Positions 1 to 11,522 of a stretch of DNA of 64,000 nt are shown here, piece by piece; the stretch's first letter is position 1, and each line of letters starts with the position of its first letter. The notes below the pieces were generated by a model that was given only the letters and a program-made list of their open reading frames with translations, made no database searches and had not been told where the DNA came from. The DNA is from Sporomusa malonica. GTDB taxonomy: Bacteria; Bacillota; Negativicutes; Sporomusales; Sporomusaceae. The translations under genes and the position numbers were made by a program. Where the stretch lies: assembly GCF_900176355.1 (NCBI RefSeq), contig NZ_FWXI01000011.1, positions 62,001 through 126,000 of the forward strand, in the 5' to 3' direction.

Positions 1-1161
1 CTGCCGGAGGATGTTGTTACGTTAGAGGATATTAGCAAGCTGCCTTTTACAACTAAGCAGGATATGCGTGATAACTATCCTTATGGACTGTTTGCTGTAC
101 CGATGTCTGAGATTGTCCGGATTCATGCGTCCAGCGGTACGACCGGCAGGCCCACTGTTGTCGGCTATACGAAACGTGATATCGGCATTTGGTCAGAGGT
201 TGCGGCCAGATCCTTAGTGTCTGCAGGACTCAGCAGGCAGTCATGCATTCAGGTGGCCTACGGGTATGGTCTGTTTACCGGCGGTTTAGGCATTCATTAC
301 GGTGCGGAGCTTCTGGGTGCTTCCGTAATTCCGATATCAAGCGGCAACACGGCCAGGCAGATTATGCTGATGAAAGATTTTGGCACTACCGCGCTGGCAT
401 GTACGCCCTCGTATGCCCTATATATAGCTGAGACAATGCGCGAGATGGGCATTGATCCTCATGAGACCTCACTTAAAGTGGGAATTTTTGGAGCCGAGCC
501 CTGGTCTGAGCGTATGCGCCTCGAGATTGAGGCTCAGCTTGGCATTAAAGCCATTGATATTTACGGGCTAAGTGAAATTATTGGCCCGGGGGTGGCAATT
601 GAATGCTGTGTTCAAGATGGCCTGCATATCAGTGAAGATCACTTCTTCCCTGAAATTATTAATCCGGTGACAGGTGAAGTGCTGCCAGATGGCGAAAAAG
701 GGGAATTAGTACTTACTACGCTCACCAAAGAAGGCATGCCGATGGTTCGTTACCGGACAAGGGATCTTACTGTCTTGTACCGTGAAAACTGTACCTGTGG
801 ACGGACGCTGGTCAGAATGAGCAAAGTCCTTGGGCGTAGCGATGATATGCTTATCATTCGTGGTGTTAACGTATTTCCGTCCCAGGTTGAAAGTGTGCTT
901 TTAGGTATTGGTGAAACCTCACCCCATTATCAATTGATTGTTGACCGTAAGGATAACCTTGACTACCTCACTGTGCTTGTCGAGGTGACAGATGAGATGT
1001 TCTCTGATGAAGTTCGCGGTCTAGAGGAATTGGAAGGTAAGATAAAGGCTGAATTGGCTAGTGCTCTTAATGTGTCAGCGGCAGTACGCCTTGTTGGCCC
1101 TAAAACGATTGAGCGGAGCGAAGGCAAGGCTAAGAGAGTTATAGATAAACGGAACATTTAG
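1..1161 (+). CDS. Phenylacetate-CoA ligase family protein (5' truncated)
   Basis: An adenylate-forming enzyme that would activate phenylacetate or a related aryl acid to its CoA thioester with ATP. The reading frame is open from the first base, so the start lies outside the window; 386 residues are visible of a family that is usually about 430 long. The phosphate-binding loop [19 protein letters not shown] is present, followed by the [11 protein letters not shown] region and the C-terminal swivel motif [20 protein letters not shown], which is typical of PaaK-type ligases. The next gene is an ACT-domain protein 10 bases downstream. In anaerobes this pair often sits beside indolepyruvate:ferredoxin oxidoreductase genes, which would be upstream and out of view. 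The exact substrate is not visible from sequence. Confidence 0.9.
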   Translation: MPEDVVTLEDISKLPFTTKQDMRDNYPYGLFAVPMSEIVRIHASSGTTGRPTVVGYTKRDIGIWSEVAARSLVSAGLSRQSCIQVAYGYGLFTGGLGIHYGAELLGASVIPISSGNTARQIMLMKDFGTTALACTPSYALYIAETMREMGIDPHETSLKVGIFGAEPWSERMRLEIEAQLGIKAIDIYGLSEIIGPGVAIECCVQDGLHISEDHFFPEIINPVTGEVLPDGEKGELVLTTLTKEGMPMVRYRTRDLTVLYRENCTCGRTLVRMSKVLGRSDDMLIIRGVNVFPSQVESVLLGIGETSPHYQLIVDRKDNLDYLTVLVEVTDEMFSDEVRGLEELEGKIKAELASALNVSAAVRLVGPKTIERSEGKAKRVIDKRNI

Positions 1162-1171
1162 GAGGGACAGC

Positions 1172-1621
1172 ATGATTATTCATCAATTGTCGGTATTTGT
1201 TGAAAACCAGGCTGGGAAATTGGCCGAGGTATTAGGGGTTTTAAAAACACACGAAATCAATATTAGGGCCATGGCTGTTGCCGATACCTCAGATTTTGGT
1301 ATTCTTAGGATTATTGTCAAAGAGCCGGAAAAGGTACAGCATATCTTACGGGGCGCAGGATTCACGGCCAAAATTACGCCTGTGGTGACAATTCTGGTAA
1401 CCGATCAGCCTGGAAGCCTGTTTGACCAAGTTGACAAACTGAGTTTAGCTGGTGTCAATGTTGAATATGTGTATGCCTTTGCAGCCACCTCAGCAGAAAC
1501 TGCCCGCGTGGTGTTAAAAGTAGATAATTTACCATTGGCAGAACGATTACTGAGTGGCGAAGAAAAATCAGCTGAGCCATACCGTGATGAGACTGGCGCG
1601 ACTCCTAATTTTTACTGGTAG
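1172..1621 (+). CDS. Tandem ACT-domain protein
   Basis: A 149-residue protein built of two ACT domains, small ligand-binding folds that usually sense amino acids. The first covers about residues 1-65 (IHQLSVFVENQAGKLAEVLG) and the second about 70-135 (TILVTDQPGSLFDQVDKLS). There is no catalytic domain. The gene has a strong ribosome site (GGAGGG) and follows the acyl-CoA ligase gene closely, so the two are almost certainly co-transcribed. A role as an amino acid sensor or regulatory partner for the ligase is inferred from this pairing only. A clear terminator follows. Confidence 0.85.
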   Translation: MIIHQLSVFVENQAGKLAEVLGVLKTHEINIRAMAVADTSDFGILRIIVKEPEKVQHILRGAGFTAKITPVVTILVTDQPGSLFDQVDKLSLAGVNVEYVYAFAATSAETARVVLKVDNLPLAERLLSGEEKSAEPYRDETGATPNFYW

Positions 1622-1662
1622 TGGTACTCTGTTTCACATCGTGAAATATTCTGTAAACCCGG

Positions 1663-1693
1663 AAAGACCTGCGATTAAATCGGAGGTCTTTTT
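1663..1693 (+). terminator. Rho-independent terminator after ligase/ACT operon
   Basis: AAAGACCT pairs with AGGTCTTT, with an inner CGAT/ATCG stem and a short loop, followed by a run of T. It separates the preceding pair from the sugar kinase. Confidence 0.8.
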
Positions 1694-1742
1694 CAGTTTG
1701 TATCGAACCTTTTTAGGCATAATAAGATAAGGAGGATTGGGT

Positions 1743-2693
1743 ATGCCACAAATCATAACACTTGGCGAAAGCATGGTCATGATGGTTGCTGATCAGAGTG
1801 ATTCATTGCAGTTTGTTACCAGTTATACGCGGAAGATTGCGGGCGCAGAATCCAATGTTGCTATTGGCTTGGCCAGGCTGGGACATGATGTCGGTTGGAT
1901 TAGCGCCATTGGTGACGATCCATTTGGTACCTATATCCGTAATACTATTCGTGGCGAGGGTGTTGACACTTCCAGGGTACAGATACTGCCCGAATATCAG
2001 ACAGGCATGCTGATCAAAGAACGTAACGAAATTGGCGATCCCAAGGTGTTTTATTACCGGCGGGGTTCGGCAGCTAGTCAGATTACTCCTGATATGGTGG
2101 ATGAAAGCTATTTTGCTGAAACAAAAATTCTGCATGTTACTGGTATTTTTCCGGCGCTTAGCGAAACCTGTTTGGAGACGCTGCTTAAAGCGATCCGTAT
2201 TGCAAAAACCAAAGGTGCACTGGTTACCTTTGACCCGAATATCCGATTGAAACTATGGAGTAAAGAGCAGGCCAGAGCGACTTTACTTAAGATCGCCAGC
2301 CTATCTGATCTTATTATGCCGGGCCGTAAGGAAGCAGAATTATTGATTGGGACAGGCAATTGGGATCAGGTGCAGGAGTATTTCCATACTGCCGGTAATC
2401 GTTACATCGTGATGAAAGACGGGCCTGATGGCGCATTTTACTCACATCGAGAGAGCAATGAGGTTATCGAAGAAGGATATGCTAAGGGATTTCCGGTGCG
2501 GCGGGTGGTAGATACAGTTGGGGCAGGCGATGGATTTGCGGTTGGCGTGCTGTCAGCTTTGCTTGAAGGCCTTACTTTGAAAGAGGCAGTAGTTCGCGGC
2601 AATGCCATTGGCTCGCTGGCGGTCACTGTTCAGGGTGATGTTGAGGGTTACCCTACCAGACGGCAGCTAGAAGAATATCTGGCAGAAAGTTAA
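1743..2693 (+). CDS. PfkB-family sugar kinase, probable 2-keto-3-deoxygluconate kinase
   Basis: A 316-residue ribokinase/PfkB-family kinase. The N-terminal sugar-binding signature is AGAESNVAIGLARLG (about residues 34-48), and the C-terminal ATP/anion-hole motif DTVGAGDGFAVG carries the catalytic Asp near residue 257. The general architecture fits KDG kinase, which makes 2-keto-3-deoxy-6-phosphogluconate. The tagaturonate reductase and altronate dehydratase genes 20 kb downstream would generate KDG, which supports the call, but fructokinase remains possible. The ATG at 1743 is preferred over an in-frame TTG at 1737 because GGAGG lies 7 bases upstream of it. It appears to be a single-gene unit. 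Confidence 0.75.
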   Translation: MPQIITLGESMVMMVADQSDSLQFVTSYTRKIAGAESNVAIGLARLGHDVGWISAIGDDPFGTYIRNTIRGEGVDTSRVQILPEYQTGMLIKERNEIGDPKVFYYRRGSAASQITPDMVDESYFAETKILHVTGIFPALSETCLETLLKAIRIAKTKGALVTFDPNIRLKLWSKEQARATLLKIASLSDLIMPGRKEAELLIGTGNWDQVQEYFHTAGNRYIVMKDGPDGAFYSHRESNEVIEEGYAKGFPVRRVVDTVGAGDGFAVGVLSALLEGLTLKEAVVRGNAIGSLAVTVQGDVEGYPTRRQLEEYLAES

Positions 2694-2719
2694 ACAGTGT
2701 AGTTGATTAAAAAAACCTC

Positions 2720-2748
2720 TTGACAAAGTACATCAGTCCTGGGATAAT
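2720..2748 (+). promoter_or_regulatory. Sigma-A type promoter of the ilv-leu operon
   Basis: TTGACA and GATAAT are separated by 17 bases, just upstream of the two leader RNAs. Near-consensus. Confidence 0.8.
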
Positions 2749-2770
2749 GTATACAAAATTACAAATTGCG

Positions 2771-2924
2771 TAAGGAAGTGCATCTAGGGTTCCGCTGGTT
2801 GACAGGTCTGGGCCGAGCGATGCAGAATACGGCAGATAAATCCGTATTACACCGTGAGTATAAAAGGCTCTGCGGAAAGTTTCTTACTTGTTACAAGTAG
2901 AGATTTTTTTGCAGAGCGTTTTTG
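2771..2924 (+). promoter_or_regulatory. ykkC-class riboswitch (probable ppGpp subtype) with its own terminator
   Basis: The conserved ykkC core is recognisable: TGCATCTAGGGTTCCG at 2779, then GGTCTGGGCCGAGCGATGCA, with TGCATC pairing to GATGCA to close P1. A variable hairpin follows (AATACGG/CCGTATT), then ACACCG and ATAAAAGGC. GCTCTGC (2867-2873), at the 3' edge of the aptamer, can pair with GCAGAGC (2911-2917) around an inner hairpin (TACTTG/CAAGTA), followed by T-rich sequence: an intrinsic terminator. ykkC RNAs split into guanidine, ppGpp, PRPP and ADP subtypes. Placement before a branched-chain amino acid operon and in series with a T-box is typical of the ppGpp subtype, so that subtype is inferred from context, not from a diagnostic base. 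Confidence 0.75.
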
Positions 2925-2944
2925 TATCCTTTTTTAGACAAACA

Positions 2945-3232
2945 AAATAATGTAATGGTAATGATTGGGATAAAAGGCTTTATAGTCCTGCTCAGAGAGC
3001 CGGTGGTAGGTGCGAACCGGTGCAGCGATGTAAGCGAATACTCACCCAAGAACTCTTTTGCCGAACTGCATAGCGTGTGTAATACACGGGTATGCTTTAA
3101 GCAACAGCGGCGCCGGCCGTTATCGGTAGCCATGAAGAACTTCATGGCGAATGAGCCCAAAGTAGGGTGGTACCGCGCGTATGGCGCCCCTATGTCAGAG
3201 TTAAATCTGCCATAGGGGCGTTTTATTTTTCA
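2945..3232 (+). promoter_or_regulatory. T-box leader, leucine specific (CTC specifier)
   Basis: A full T-box leader: Stem I with the AGAGAGCCGG...CCGGTG segments, the canonical T-box AGGGTGGTACCGCG at 3164-3177, and a terminator CGCCCCTATG/CATAGGGGCG (3185-3220) followed by TTTTATTTTT. The candidate specifier is CTC at 3041-3043 in the context AATACTCACCC, a leucine codon. The serine leaders later in the window have TCC in the equivalent place. Uncharged tRNA-Leu would stabilise the antiterminator and allow read-through into ilvN. Confidence 0.9.
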
Positions 3233-3254
3233 GTAATAGACGGAGGTGGTAATT

Positions 3255-4755
<1,501 letters not shown>

Positions 4756-4821
4756 ATCCGCTGCAGGGTGATATATGAAGCTTCCTGCAAGTTTAATAAA
4801 TAATGAAAGCGAGGTAATGGC

Positions 4822-6366
4822 ATGGAAACTCGAAGAATTCAAATATTCGACACTACCCTCCGCGATGGCGAGCAGACGCCAGGAGTAAGTTTACAGACAG
4901 AAGAAAAGGTGGAAATTGCTCTAGCACTTGCCAAATTACAGGTTGATGTCATTGAAGCCGGGTTTCCGGTTGCCTCGCCTGGTGATTTTGAAGCCGTAAG
5001 CCAGATTGCCGCCCGGGTAAAAGGCCCGGTCATAGCGGCTCTGGCCCGTGCCAATGAAAAAGATATAGCAACCGCCTTTCAGGCCATAAAGCTGGCTGAG
5101 CGGCCACGGATACACACCTTTATCGCCACAAGCGACATTCATCTTGAACACAAGCTCAAAATGACCCGGGCCCAATTGCTTGAGCGCGCTGAGCAGGCTG
5201 TTCGTTATGCCAAGAGCTTAACGCCTGACGTCGAGTTTTCTGCTGAAGATGCTTCACGATCTGACTGGGATTTCCTGTGCCAGGTATATACTAAGGTAAT
5301 TGCTGCCGGAGCTAATGTAATTAACGTTCCTGACACAGTGGGGTACACAACACCGCTTGAGTTTGGTGCACTTATTACTTATATCCGTGAGAATGTACCC
5401 AATATTGATCAGGCCGTTATCAGTGTACATTGTCATGACGACTTGGGGATGGCGGTGGCTAATTCCCTGGCAGCTGTGGCAGCCGGTGCCGGTCAGGTAG
5501 AGTGTACCATTAACGGCTTGGGTGAGCGGGCAGGCAATGCGGCGCTGGAGGAACTGGTGATGGCGTTAAATACCCGCCGTGAATACTATCGCGCTTTATC
5601 CAATGTTAATACACAGCAGATTTACCGGACGTCCCGCCTTGTCAGCACACTGACAGGCATTGCAGTACCACCTAATAAAGCAGTAGTGGGTGACAATGCG
5701 TTCGCCCATGAATCAGGCATCCATCAGCACGGGGTTATGAATAACCCGCTGACCTATGAAATTATCAGCCCTGAGACAGTCGGCGTTAGCCGTAACGCCA
5801 TCGTGCTTGGCAAACATTCAGGCCGTCACGCCTTTGAAGAGCGCCTTAAACACCTGGGCTATGACATTGATGCCGAGACCGTCAACGCACTGTTTGTCAA
5901 GTTTAAAGACTTGGCTGACCGCAAGAAGATGGTATTTGATAAAGATATTGAAGCGCTGATGGTGGAGAAAGCAGCAGTAAGGCCAGAATGGTATACTCTG
6001 ATTTATCATCATGTGGTTAGCGGCAATCAAATGGTGGCTAGCGCCTCAGTACAACTTAAAACGAGCGCTGGCGTATGTGAAGCTGCCAGTTGCGGCGATG
6101 GCCCGGTAGATGCGGCATTTAAGGCAATTGAACAGGCGGTTGGTTTTCCCATCGGCCTTCACGACTACCAGCTTAAGGCCGTAACGGCTGGTGAAGACGC
6201 CCTAGGGGAAGCAACTGTATGGATTGAACGCGATGGCCGCACCTTCAGCGGACGGGGTCTTTCCACCGACGTGATCGAAGCAAGCGCCAAAGCCTATGTT
6301 AATGCAATTAACAAAATGCTGGCTGTATGCGGTTTTCCCGCAATTGAACAGGCTGCAGGGAGGTAA
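4822..6366 (+). CDS. leuA: 2-isopropylmalate synthase
   Basis: First committed step of leucine synthesis: condenses acetyl-CoA with 2-ketoisovalerate. 514 residues. The DRE-TIM metallolyase barrel begins with [16 protein letters not shown] and has the metal-binding [13 protein letters not shown] segment and the [11 protein letters not shown] motif. A C-terminal LeuA allosteric domain (about residues 390-505) for leucine feedback is present. The gap of 66 bases from ilvC holds no convincing terminator. The ribosome site GAGGT is 6 bases from the ATG. Confidence 0.97.
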   Translation: METRRIQIFDTTLRDGEQTPGVSLQTEEKVEIALALAKLQVDVIEAGFPVASPGDFEAVSQIAARVKGPVIAALARANEKDIATAFQAIKLAERPRIHTFIATSDIHLEHKLKMTRAQLLERAEQAVRYAKSLTPDVEFSAEDASRSDWDFLCQVYTKVIAAGANVINVPDTVGYTTPLEFGALITYIRENVPNIDQAVISVHCHDDLGMAVANSLAAVAAGAGQVECTINGLGERAGNAALEELVMALNTRREYYRALSNVNTQQIYRTSRLVSTLTGIAVPPNKAVVGDNAFAHESGIHQHGVMNNPLTYEIISPETVGVSRNAIVLGKHSGRHAFEERLKHLGYDIDAETVNALFVKFKDLADRKKMVFDKDIEALMVEKAAVRPEWYTLIYHHVVSGNQMVASASVQLKTSAGVCEAASCGDGPVDAAFKAIEQAVGFPIGLHDYQLKAVTAGEDALGEATVWIERDGRTFSGRGLSTDVIEASAKAYVNAINKMLAVCGFPAIEQAAGR

Positions 6367-6371
6367 CAACG

Positions 6372-7637
6372 ATGGCTAGACCTATGACAATGACTGAAAA
6401 AATATTTGCGGCACATGCCGGGCTGAGTGAAGTTTCTCCTGGCCAGCTGATCAAAGCCAAACTTGACCTGGTGCTGGGCAACGACATTACGGCACCACCG
6501 GCCATTAAAGAGTTCGAACAAATAAGTGATAAAGTGTTTGACAAAGATAAAATTGTTTTAGTCCCTGACCACTTTGCCCCTAATAAAGATATTAAGTCAG
6601 CCGAAATGGCCAAGGCAATGCGCGAATTTGCCAGAAAACACAGTATTACCCACTACTTTGAAGTAGGCCGCATGGGCATTGAGCATGTGCTGCTGCCAGA
6701 GCAGGGGCTGGTAGCTCCTGGTGAGGTCATTATCGGCGCAGATTCTCACACCTGCACCTATGGAGCTGTCGGGGCATTTGCAACTGGCGTTGGCTCAACT
6801 GATATGGCTTGTGCCATGGCCACTGGTGAAACCTGGTTTAAAGTCCCGGCCAGCATTAAGGTTGAATTAACAGGCAAGCTGGCCAAATGGGTAACAGGCA
6901 AAGATGTAATTCTGAAGCTGATCGGCATGATCGGCGTTGACGGTGCACGCTACCAGTCGCTGGAGTTTGCAGGTGCTGGTGTGGCAGCTCTTACCATGAC
7001 AGACCGGCTGACCATTGCCAATATGGCGATTGAAGCCGGCGCCAAAAATGGAATATTCCCGGTTGATTCTATCACCGAGCAATACTTGAACGGACGGGTT
7101 AAACACTCATATACGCCAGTGGCTGCTGATCCGGAAGCTGAATATATCCGGACTGTTGCAATTAACCTCAGCGAGCTTACACCGGTAGTAGCACTGCCAC
7201 ATTTGCCGGAAAACGTGCGTCCCGTATGTGATATCGAGACTACACCCATTAACCAGGTGGTCATTGGCTCGTGTACTAACGGCCGGATTGAAGATTTGGC
7301 CCAAGCGGCCGCGATTCTCGACGGACGCCAGGTTCATGAGGATGTCAGGGCGATTATTATCCCGGGAAGTCAAGACGTATATCTTGAAGCGATAAAATTA
7401 GGTTATGTCGAGATTTTTGTAAAAGCCGGGGCTGTTGTCAGTACACCAACCTGCGGCCCATGCCTGGGTGGACATATGGGCATTTTAGCCAAAGGCGAGC
7501 GGGCTGTGGCAACAACCAACCGTAACTTCCGGGGACGGATGGGGCATGTTGACAGTGAAGTATATCTGGCCAGCCCGGTGGTGGCAGCGGCAAGTGCTGT
7601 GCTAGGACGGATTGCCGGGCCTGAGGAGGTAGCATAA
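6372..7637 (+). CDS. leuC: 3-isopropylmalate dehydratase large subunit
   Basis: Fe-S subunit of isopropylmalate isomerase (aconitase superfamily). 421 residues, the short homoaconitase/archaeal-type LeuC rather than the 465-residue enterobacterial form. The cluster cysteines are in VIGSCTNGR and [13 protein letters not shown], and the active-site [13 protein letters not shown] segment is intact. It starts 5 bases after leuA and its stop overlaps the leuD start by one base (TAATG), so LeuC and LeuD are probably made in matched amounts. Confidence 0.96.
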   Translation: MARPMTMTEKIFAAHAGLSEVSPGQLIKAKLDLVLGNDITAPPAIKEFEQISDKVFDKDKIVLVPDHFAPNKDIKSAEMAKAMREFARKHSITHYFEVGRMGIEHVLLPEQGLVAPGEVIIGADSHTCTYGAVGAFATGVGSTDMACAMATGETWFKVPASIKVELTGKLAKWVTGKDVILKLIGMIGVDGARYQSLEFAGAGVAALTMTDRLTIANMAIEAGAKNGIFPVDSITEQYLNGRVKHSYTPVAADPEAEYIRTVAINLSELTPVVALPHLPENVRPVCDIETTPINQVVIGSCTNGRIEDLAQAAAILDGRQVHEDVRAIIIPGSQDVYLEAIKLGYVEIFVKAGAVVSTPTCGPCLGGHMGILAKGERAVATTNRNFRGRMGHVDSEVYLASPVVAAASAVLGRIAGPEEVA

Positions 7638-8146
7638 TGGAGTTTTCAGGAAAAGTATGGCGCTATGGCGATAATGTTGATACAGATGTAATTATACCGG
7701 CCAGGTATTTAAATACCGCCAATATGAAGGAATTAGCCGCTCATGCCATGGAAGACATTGACCCCTCTTTTGCCGGTAAGGTACAGCAAGGCGATATCAT
7801 TGTGGCTGGCAAAAATTTCGGCTGTGGCTCGTCCCGCGAACACGCCCCAGGTGCTCTAAAAGCTGCAGGCGTTGCCTGTGTGGTGGCTGAAAGTTTTGCC
7901 AGGATCTTTTACCGTAATGCAATCAATATCGGTTTACCACTGATTGAGCTGGGCGAGGGTGAGATTAACATTAAAGCCGGAGATACTTTGTCAGTCGACT
8001 TAGCCGGCGGCGTTGCTGAGAACCTGGCTACTGGTGAAAGGTTTGTCGTGCCTGCGCTGCCTGGTTTTATTCAGGAGATTGCTCAGGCCGGGGGATTGGT
8101 TGATTACACCCGCCAAGTGCTTGCCGCCAGGGAGGGTAACCGATGA
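7637..8146 (+). CDS. leuD: 3-isopropylmalate dehydratase small subunit
   Basis: Swivel-domain subunit that completes the LeuCD isomerase. 169 residues. Key features are the N-terminal [16 protein letters not shown] and the substrate loop [21 protein letters not shown]. The length fits the partner for a short LeuC. It overlaps leuC by one base and leuB by four (ATGA). Confidence 0.96.
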   Translation: MEFSGKVWRYGDNVDTDVIIPARYLNTANMKELAAHAMEDIDPSFAGKVQQGDIIVAGKNFGCGSSREHAPGALKAAGVACVVAESFARIFYRNAINIGLPLIELGEGEINIKAGDTLSVDLAGGVAENLATGERFVVPALPGFIQEIAQAGGLVDYTRQVLAAREGNR

Positions 8147-9216
8147 GTAATAAACATATTGTAGTAATTCCCGGCGACGGAATTGGTGCCGAGATCACGG
8201 CTGCTGCCCTGAGTGTAGCGCAGGCGGCAGCAGAAAAATGCGGTTGTAGTTTTACCCACGAAATTAAACAGGCAGGCGGAGCAGCTATTGATGCATTTGG
8301 CGTTCCCTTACCTGAGGATACGGTTGAAGCCTGTCGTAAGGCTGATGGTGTGCTTTTGGGCGCTGTTGGCGGGCCGAAATGGGATAATGTTGCCCCTGAG
8401 CTCAGAGCCGAGAAAGCCATTTTAGGATTGCGTAAAGCGCTTGGCTTATATGCAAATCTGCGCCCGGTCAAGGCGTTTCCGGCACTGGCTGGACAGTCGC
8501 CGTTAAAACCTGAGATTGTCAGCACAGTAGATATACTGATTGTCCGTGAACTTAATGGCGGTATTTATTATGGCCCTCGTCAGGAGGCAACCATGATTAA
8601 GGGCATTGAGCAGGCATGTGACAGTGAAGTATACAGCCGGCCGGAGGTTGAACGCATTGTGCGTCTGGCTTGCCGTGCGGCTATTAGCCGCAAGGGCCGG
8701 GTCATGTCTGTCGATAAGGCCAATGTTTTGGCCACCTCCCGCCTATGGCGCAAAGTGGCTGCAGAGGTAGCAGCGGACTATAGCCAAATTACGTTAGATA
8801 ATATGTATGTTGACAATTGTGCTATGCAGCTGGTATTAAATCCAGGCAGTTTTGACGTAATTGTGACCGGTAATTTATTTGGGGATATTCTCAGCGACGA
8901 AGCCGCCGTACTAACAGGCTCGATTGGTCTTTTGCCATCAGCCAGTTTAGGCGATGGTACCGGACTCTACGAACCAATCCATGGTTCCGCGCCCGACATT
9001 GCTGGTAAAGGGATTGCTAACCCGCTGGGGACAATACTGTCAGCAGCGATGCTGTTTAGGTATTCATTAGGCAATGAACAAGCAGCGGTGATGATTGAAA
9101 AGGCTGTTGACCAGGTTTTGGCTGACGGTTACCGGACGGCAGATATTTATCAACAAGGCTTTACCAAGGTATCAACAGAGGAAATGGGGCGGCAAGTAAT
9201 CGCCAGACTGAGGTGA
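8143..9216 (+). CDS. leuB: 3-isopropylmalate dehydrogenase
   Basis: NAD-dependent oxidative decarboxylase giving 2-ketoisocaproate. 357 residues. It begins with [17 protein letters not shown]; the substrate arginines and loop [14 protein letters not shown], and the NAD/Mg segment [20 protein letters not shown] with [20 protein letters not shown], are all intact. Four-base overlap with leuD; ilvB follows after 8 bases. Confidence 0.97.
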   Translation: MSNKHIVVIPGDGIGAEITAAALSVAQAAAEKCGCSFTHEIKQAGGAAIDAFGVPLPEDTVEACRKADGVLLGAVGGPKWDNVAPELRAEKAILGLRKALGLYANLRPVKAFPALAGQSPLKPEIVSTVDILIVRELNGGIYYGPRQEATMIKGIEQACDSEVYSRPEVERIVRLACRAAISRKGRVMSVDKANVLATSRLWRKVAAEVAADYSQITLDNMYVDNCAMQLVLNPGSFDVIVTGNLFGDILSDEAAVLTGSIGLLPSASLGDGTGLYEPIHGSAPDIAGKGIANPLGTILSAAMLFRYSLGNEQAAVMIEKAVDQVLADGYRTADIYQQGFTKVSTEEMGRQVIARLR

Positions 9217-9224
9217 AATAAACT

Positions 9225-10895
9225 ATGCTCATGACAGGTGCACAAGCGATTGTCGCGTGCCTGGTTAAGCAGGGCGTAGACACGGTATTCGGGTACCCGG
9301 GTGGAACAATTCTACCCCTTTATGATGCGCTGTATGGCTCGCCTGTTCGCCATGTGCTGACTGTGCATGAGCAGGGAGCCGCCCATGCAGCTGATGGCTA
9401 TGCCAGAGCCAGCGGCCGGGTGGGGGTATGTATTGCTACCTCTGGCCCTGGTGCCACCAATCTGGTTACCGGCCTGGCGGCTGCTTTTATGGATTCTGTA
9501 CCAGTAGTAGCCATTACCGGTCAGGTACAAACCAATCTGATTGGCCGAGACGCATTTCAGGAAATTGATATTACCGGGATTACTATGCCGATAACCAAGC
9601 ATAACTTCTTGGTTAAGGATATCAGCAAGCTGACAGATACTCTGCGACGCGCTTTTGCTATCGCTAAGTCTGGGCGGCCTGGTCCAGTGCTTGTTGATAT
9701 TCCCCGCGATCTTCAGATGAATAAGCATGACTTTACCGATATTGATGCCGAGGTTCCCCACCAGATGCTTGTTCGGCAATCGCCTAATCTGCCATCGCTG
9801 ATTACCAAAGCGGCGGCTGCGATCAGTGCTGCTAAAAGCCCACTGATTATTGCCGGAGGCGGTTGTATCAACGCCAACGCCGGGCCGGCGCTTATTAAGT
9901 TCTCGGAGCAATGCGGCCTGCCGGTAGTTACTACATTGATGGGGATTGGCGCTATTGCTGGCAATCACCCAAATCTTTTAGGGATGACCGGCTTGCATGG
10001 GCTTAAGCAGGCAAACCACGCCGTGTATGCAGCCGATGTGCTTATTGTTACCGGCAGTAGATTTAATGACCGGGTAACAGGCGATAGAGCTCGCTATGCT
10101 GACGGCAAAACGATTATTCATATTGACATTGATCCAGCTGAAGTGCATAAAAATGTCGATGCGGCTGTGCCGCTTGTTGGCGAGATGAATAGTATCCTGG
10201 CAGAGCTTACTCAGGCTGTGAAACCTGGAGAATTATCAGGATGGTGGAAAACCATCAGGGATTGGCAGGCAGAGTATGACGAGGTATTTGCTGGTAATGA
10301 GCTGTCGGCGCCATGGGTTATGACTGAATTGAACAGGCAGGTAGCAGAGCAAGAGGTCATCTATGTTACTGATGTTGGTCAGCACCAGATGTGGGCAGCA
10401 CAGTACCTGTCGGTTATGAGTCCGCGCGGCTTTCTGACCTCAGGCGGTTTGGGGGCTATGGGCTTTGGACTGCCGGCAGCCTTAGGGGCGCAGCTCTCAA
10501 GACCTGACAAACGGGTCATTCACATTGTGGGTGATGCCGGACTGAGGATGACTGGCTGCGAGCTGTATACAATAGCTGCAGAACAGCTGCCGATACTCTC
10601 AATTGTCATTAACAACAACAGTCTGGGGATGGTCAGACAGCTGCAGCACTGCTTTTTTAATCAGCGTTACTCGGCATCACTCTTACCTATGCCAATGGAC
10701 TTCGCGGCATTTGCTAAGGCTTTTAGTATTCCTGCGGCAATAACAAACAGCCCAGACGAGTTTAGCCAGGCATTTGCTGAAGCGTGGCAGCAGCAGGGGC
10801 CTTCGCTCATTGTCGCTAATATCGCCACCGCTGACCTGGTTACCCCGATGATTGCTCCTGGCGGTGCTATGGATGCATATGTTGACGTTAAGTAG
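9225..10895 (+). CDS. ilvB: Acetolactate synthase large (catalytic) subunit
   Basis: ThDP/FAD enzyme that condenses pyruvate to acetolactate. 556 residues, with the ThDP pyrimidine domain (catalytic Glu in VHEQGAAHAADGYARASG), the central FAD domain (SRFNDRVTGDRARYA) and the ThDP diphosphate domain (TDVGQHQMWAAQY; IVINNNSLGMVRQ). Oddly, the metal/diphosphate motif that normally reads GDG reads GDA (Ala438), followed by GLRMTGCEL. Everything else looks functional. The gene is at the end of the operon, separated from ilvN by five genes. AGGTGA lies 8 bases before the ATG. ilvD and ilvE are not in the window. Confidence 0.95.
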   Translation: MLMTGAQAIVACLVKQGVDTVFGYPGGTILPLYDALYGSPVRHVLTVHEQGAAHAADGYARASGRVGVCIATSGPGATNLVTGLAAAFMDSVPVVAITGQVQTNLIGRDAFQEIDITGITMPITKHNFLVKDISKLTDTLRRAFAIAKSGRPGPVLVDIPRDLQMNKHDFTDIDAEVPHQMLVRQSPNLPSLITKAAAAISAAKSPLIIAGGGCINANAGPALIKFSEQCGLPVVTTLMGIGAIAGNHPNLLGMTGLHGLKQANHAVYAADVLIVTGSRFNDRVTGDRARYADGKTIIHIDIDPAEVHKNVDAAVPLVGEMNSILAELTQAVKPGELSGWWKTIRDWQAEYDEVFAGNELSAPWVMTELNRQVAEQEVIYVTDVGQHQMWAAQYLSVMSPRGFLTSGGLGAMGFGLPAALGAQLSRPDKRVIHIVGDAGLRMTGCELYTIAAEQLPILSIVINNNSLGMVRQLQHCFFNQRYSASLLPMPMDFAAFAKAFSIPAAITNSPDEFSQAFAEAWQQQGPSLIVANIATADLVTPMIAPGGAMDAYVDVK

Positions 10896-10961
10896 TAGTT
10901 TTAGATAAATTTCATACTATGGTGAATTTTTACAAGAGCAGTGGTATTGTATAAAAAGATG

Positions 10962-11015
10962 GCCTATAATCCTGTAAAGCATTAGTTTATTGGGATTATA
11001 GGCTTTTGTTTTTAT
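10962..11015 (+). terminator. Terminator of the ilv-leu operon
   Basis: GCCTATAATCC pairs perfectly with GGATTATAGGC across a 20-base loop, followed by TTTTGTTTTT. Confidence 0.85.
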
Positions 11016-11048
11016 GGCTGATGGTGGAGTATTACAATAAATATTATA

Positions 11049-11216
11049 ATGTTTTATTGCAAGTTAGCGCACGATCCGGTAAAACCGTATCACTTTAGCA
11101 ATGAAATGAATATGTTATTACAGATCGTTGCCGGCAAGCTCGCCAAGCAGCTTAAAGCTGAGCGTAACCTGCAGCGTAAGGAGGATGCCAATTGTGCCTC
11201 AATTCGCCATTATTGA
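11049..11216 (+). CDS. Possible small protein, 55 aa (overlaps next ORF)
   Basis: An open frame of 55 residues with a basic C-terminal half (QIVAGKLAKQLKAERNLQRK). No well-spaced ribosome site is visible (GGTGGAG is about 20 bases upstream), and it overlaps the following small gene in another frame. It may be only the leader of that gene. No family recognised. Confidence 0.25.
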   Translation: MFYCKLAHDPVKPYHFSNEMNMLLQIVAGKLAKQLKAERNLQRKEDANCASIRHY

Positions 11217-11382
11217 CGCCGGTAAGGAATATTGCATTGTACCGCTGACGCCGGCTGCTATGCATTATGCCGCCCAATGCCGAGGTAAGATGACGTATTC
11301 TAAGCGGACTATTGCCCAGTCAGCAGTCAAACGGATGGAAGAGAAACTAGGTCAGCGTATAAAGCGTGAAGTTTACAAGTAA
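11194..11382 (+). CDS. Small hypothetical protein, 62 aa
   Basis: A 62-residue basic protein of unknown function ending in a helical segment (SKRTIAQSAVKRMEEKLGQR). GTG at 11194 is favoured: AAGGAGG ends 9 bases before it, while the in-frame ATG at 11185 touches the ribosome site. It has no membrane segment, signal peptide or cysteine cluster. A short hairpin (GCCGG/CCGGC) follows the stop codon but has no T-run. I do not recognise a family. Confidence 0.5.
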   Translation: MPQFAIIDAGKEYCIVPLTPAAMHYAAQCRGKMTYSKRTIAQSAVKRMEEKLGQRIKREVYK

Positions 11383-11522
11383 GCCGGGGATTCCGGCTGG
11401 CGTGATGGTGGACAAGCGAGGACGGAAGGGAAGGATCCGGTTATTTTTATAATGGACGCTGCACAAAACCACCACAAAATCATAGTATGTAATGTACCCA
11501 CTATGTAAAAGGAGGCATACTT
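11383..11522 (+). other. Intergenic leader before the small glycine-rich membrane peptide
   Basis: 140 bases holding the hairpin GCCGG/CCGGC at 11385-11399, a purine-rich stretch and a strong AAAGGAGG ribosome site at the end. No known riboswitch pattern is recognised. Confidence 0.4.

Noticed and set aside
9312..9968. 218-codon frame antisense to ilvB
   Set aside because: Covers the conserved ilvB N-terminal domain, has no start signal, and its composition looks like reverse-strand noise.
11383..11460. Possible riboswitch upstream of the small membrane peptide
   Set aside because: A hairpin and a purine-rich stretch are present, but no conserved aptamer core is recognisable.
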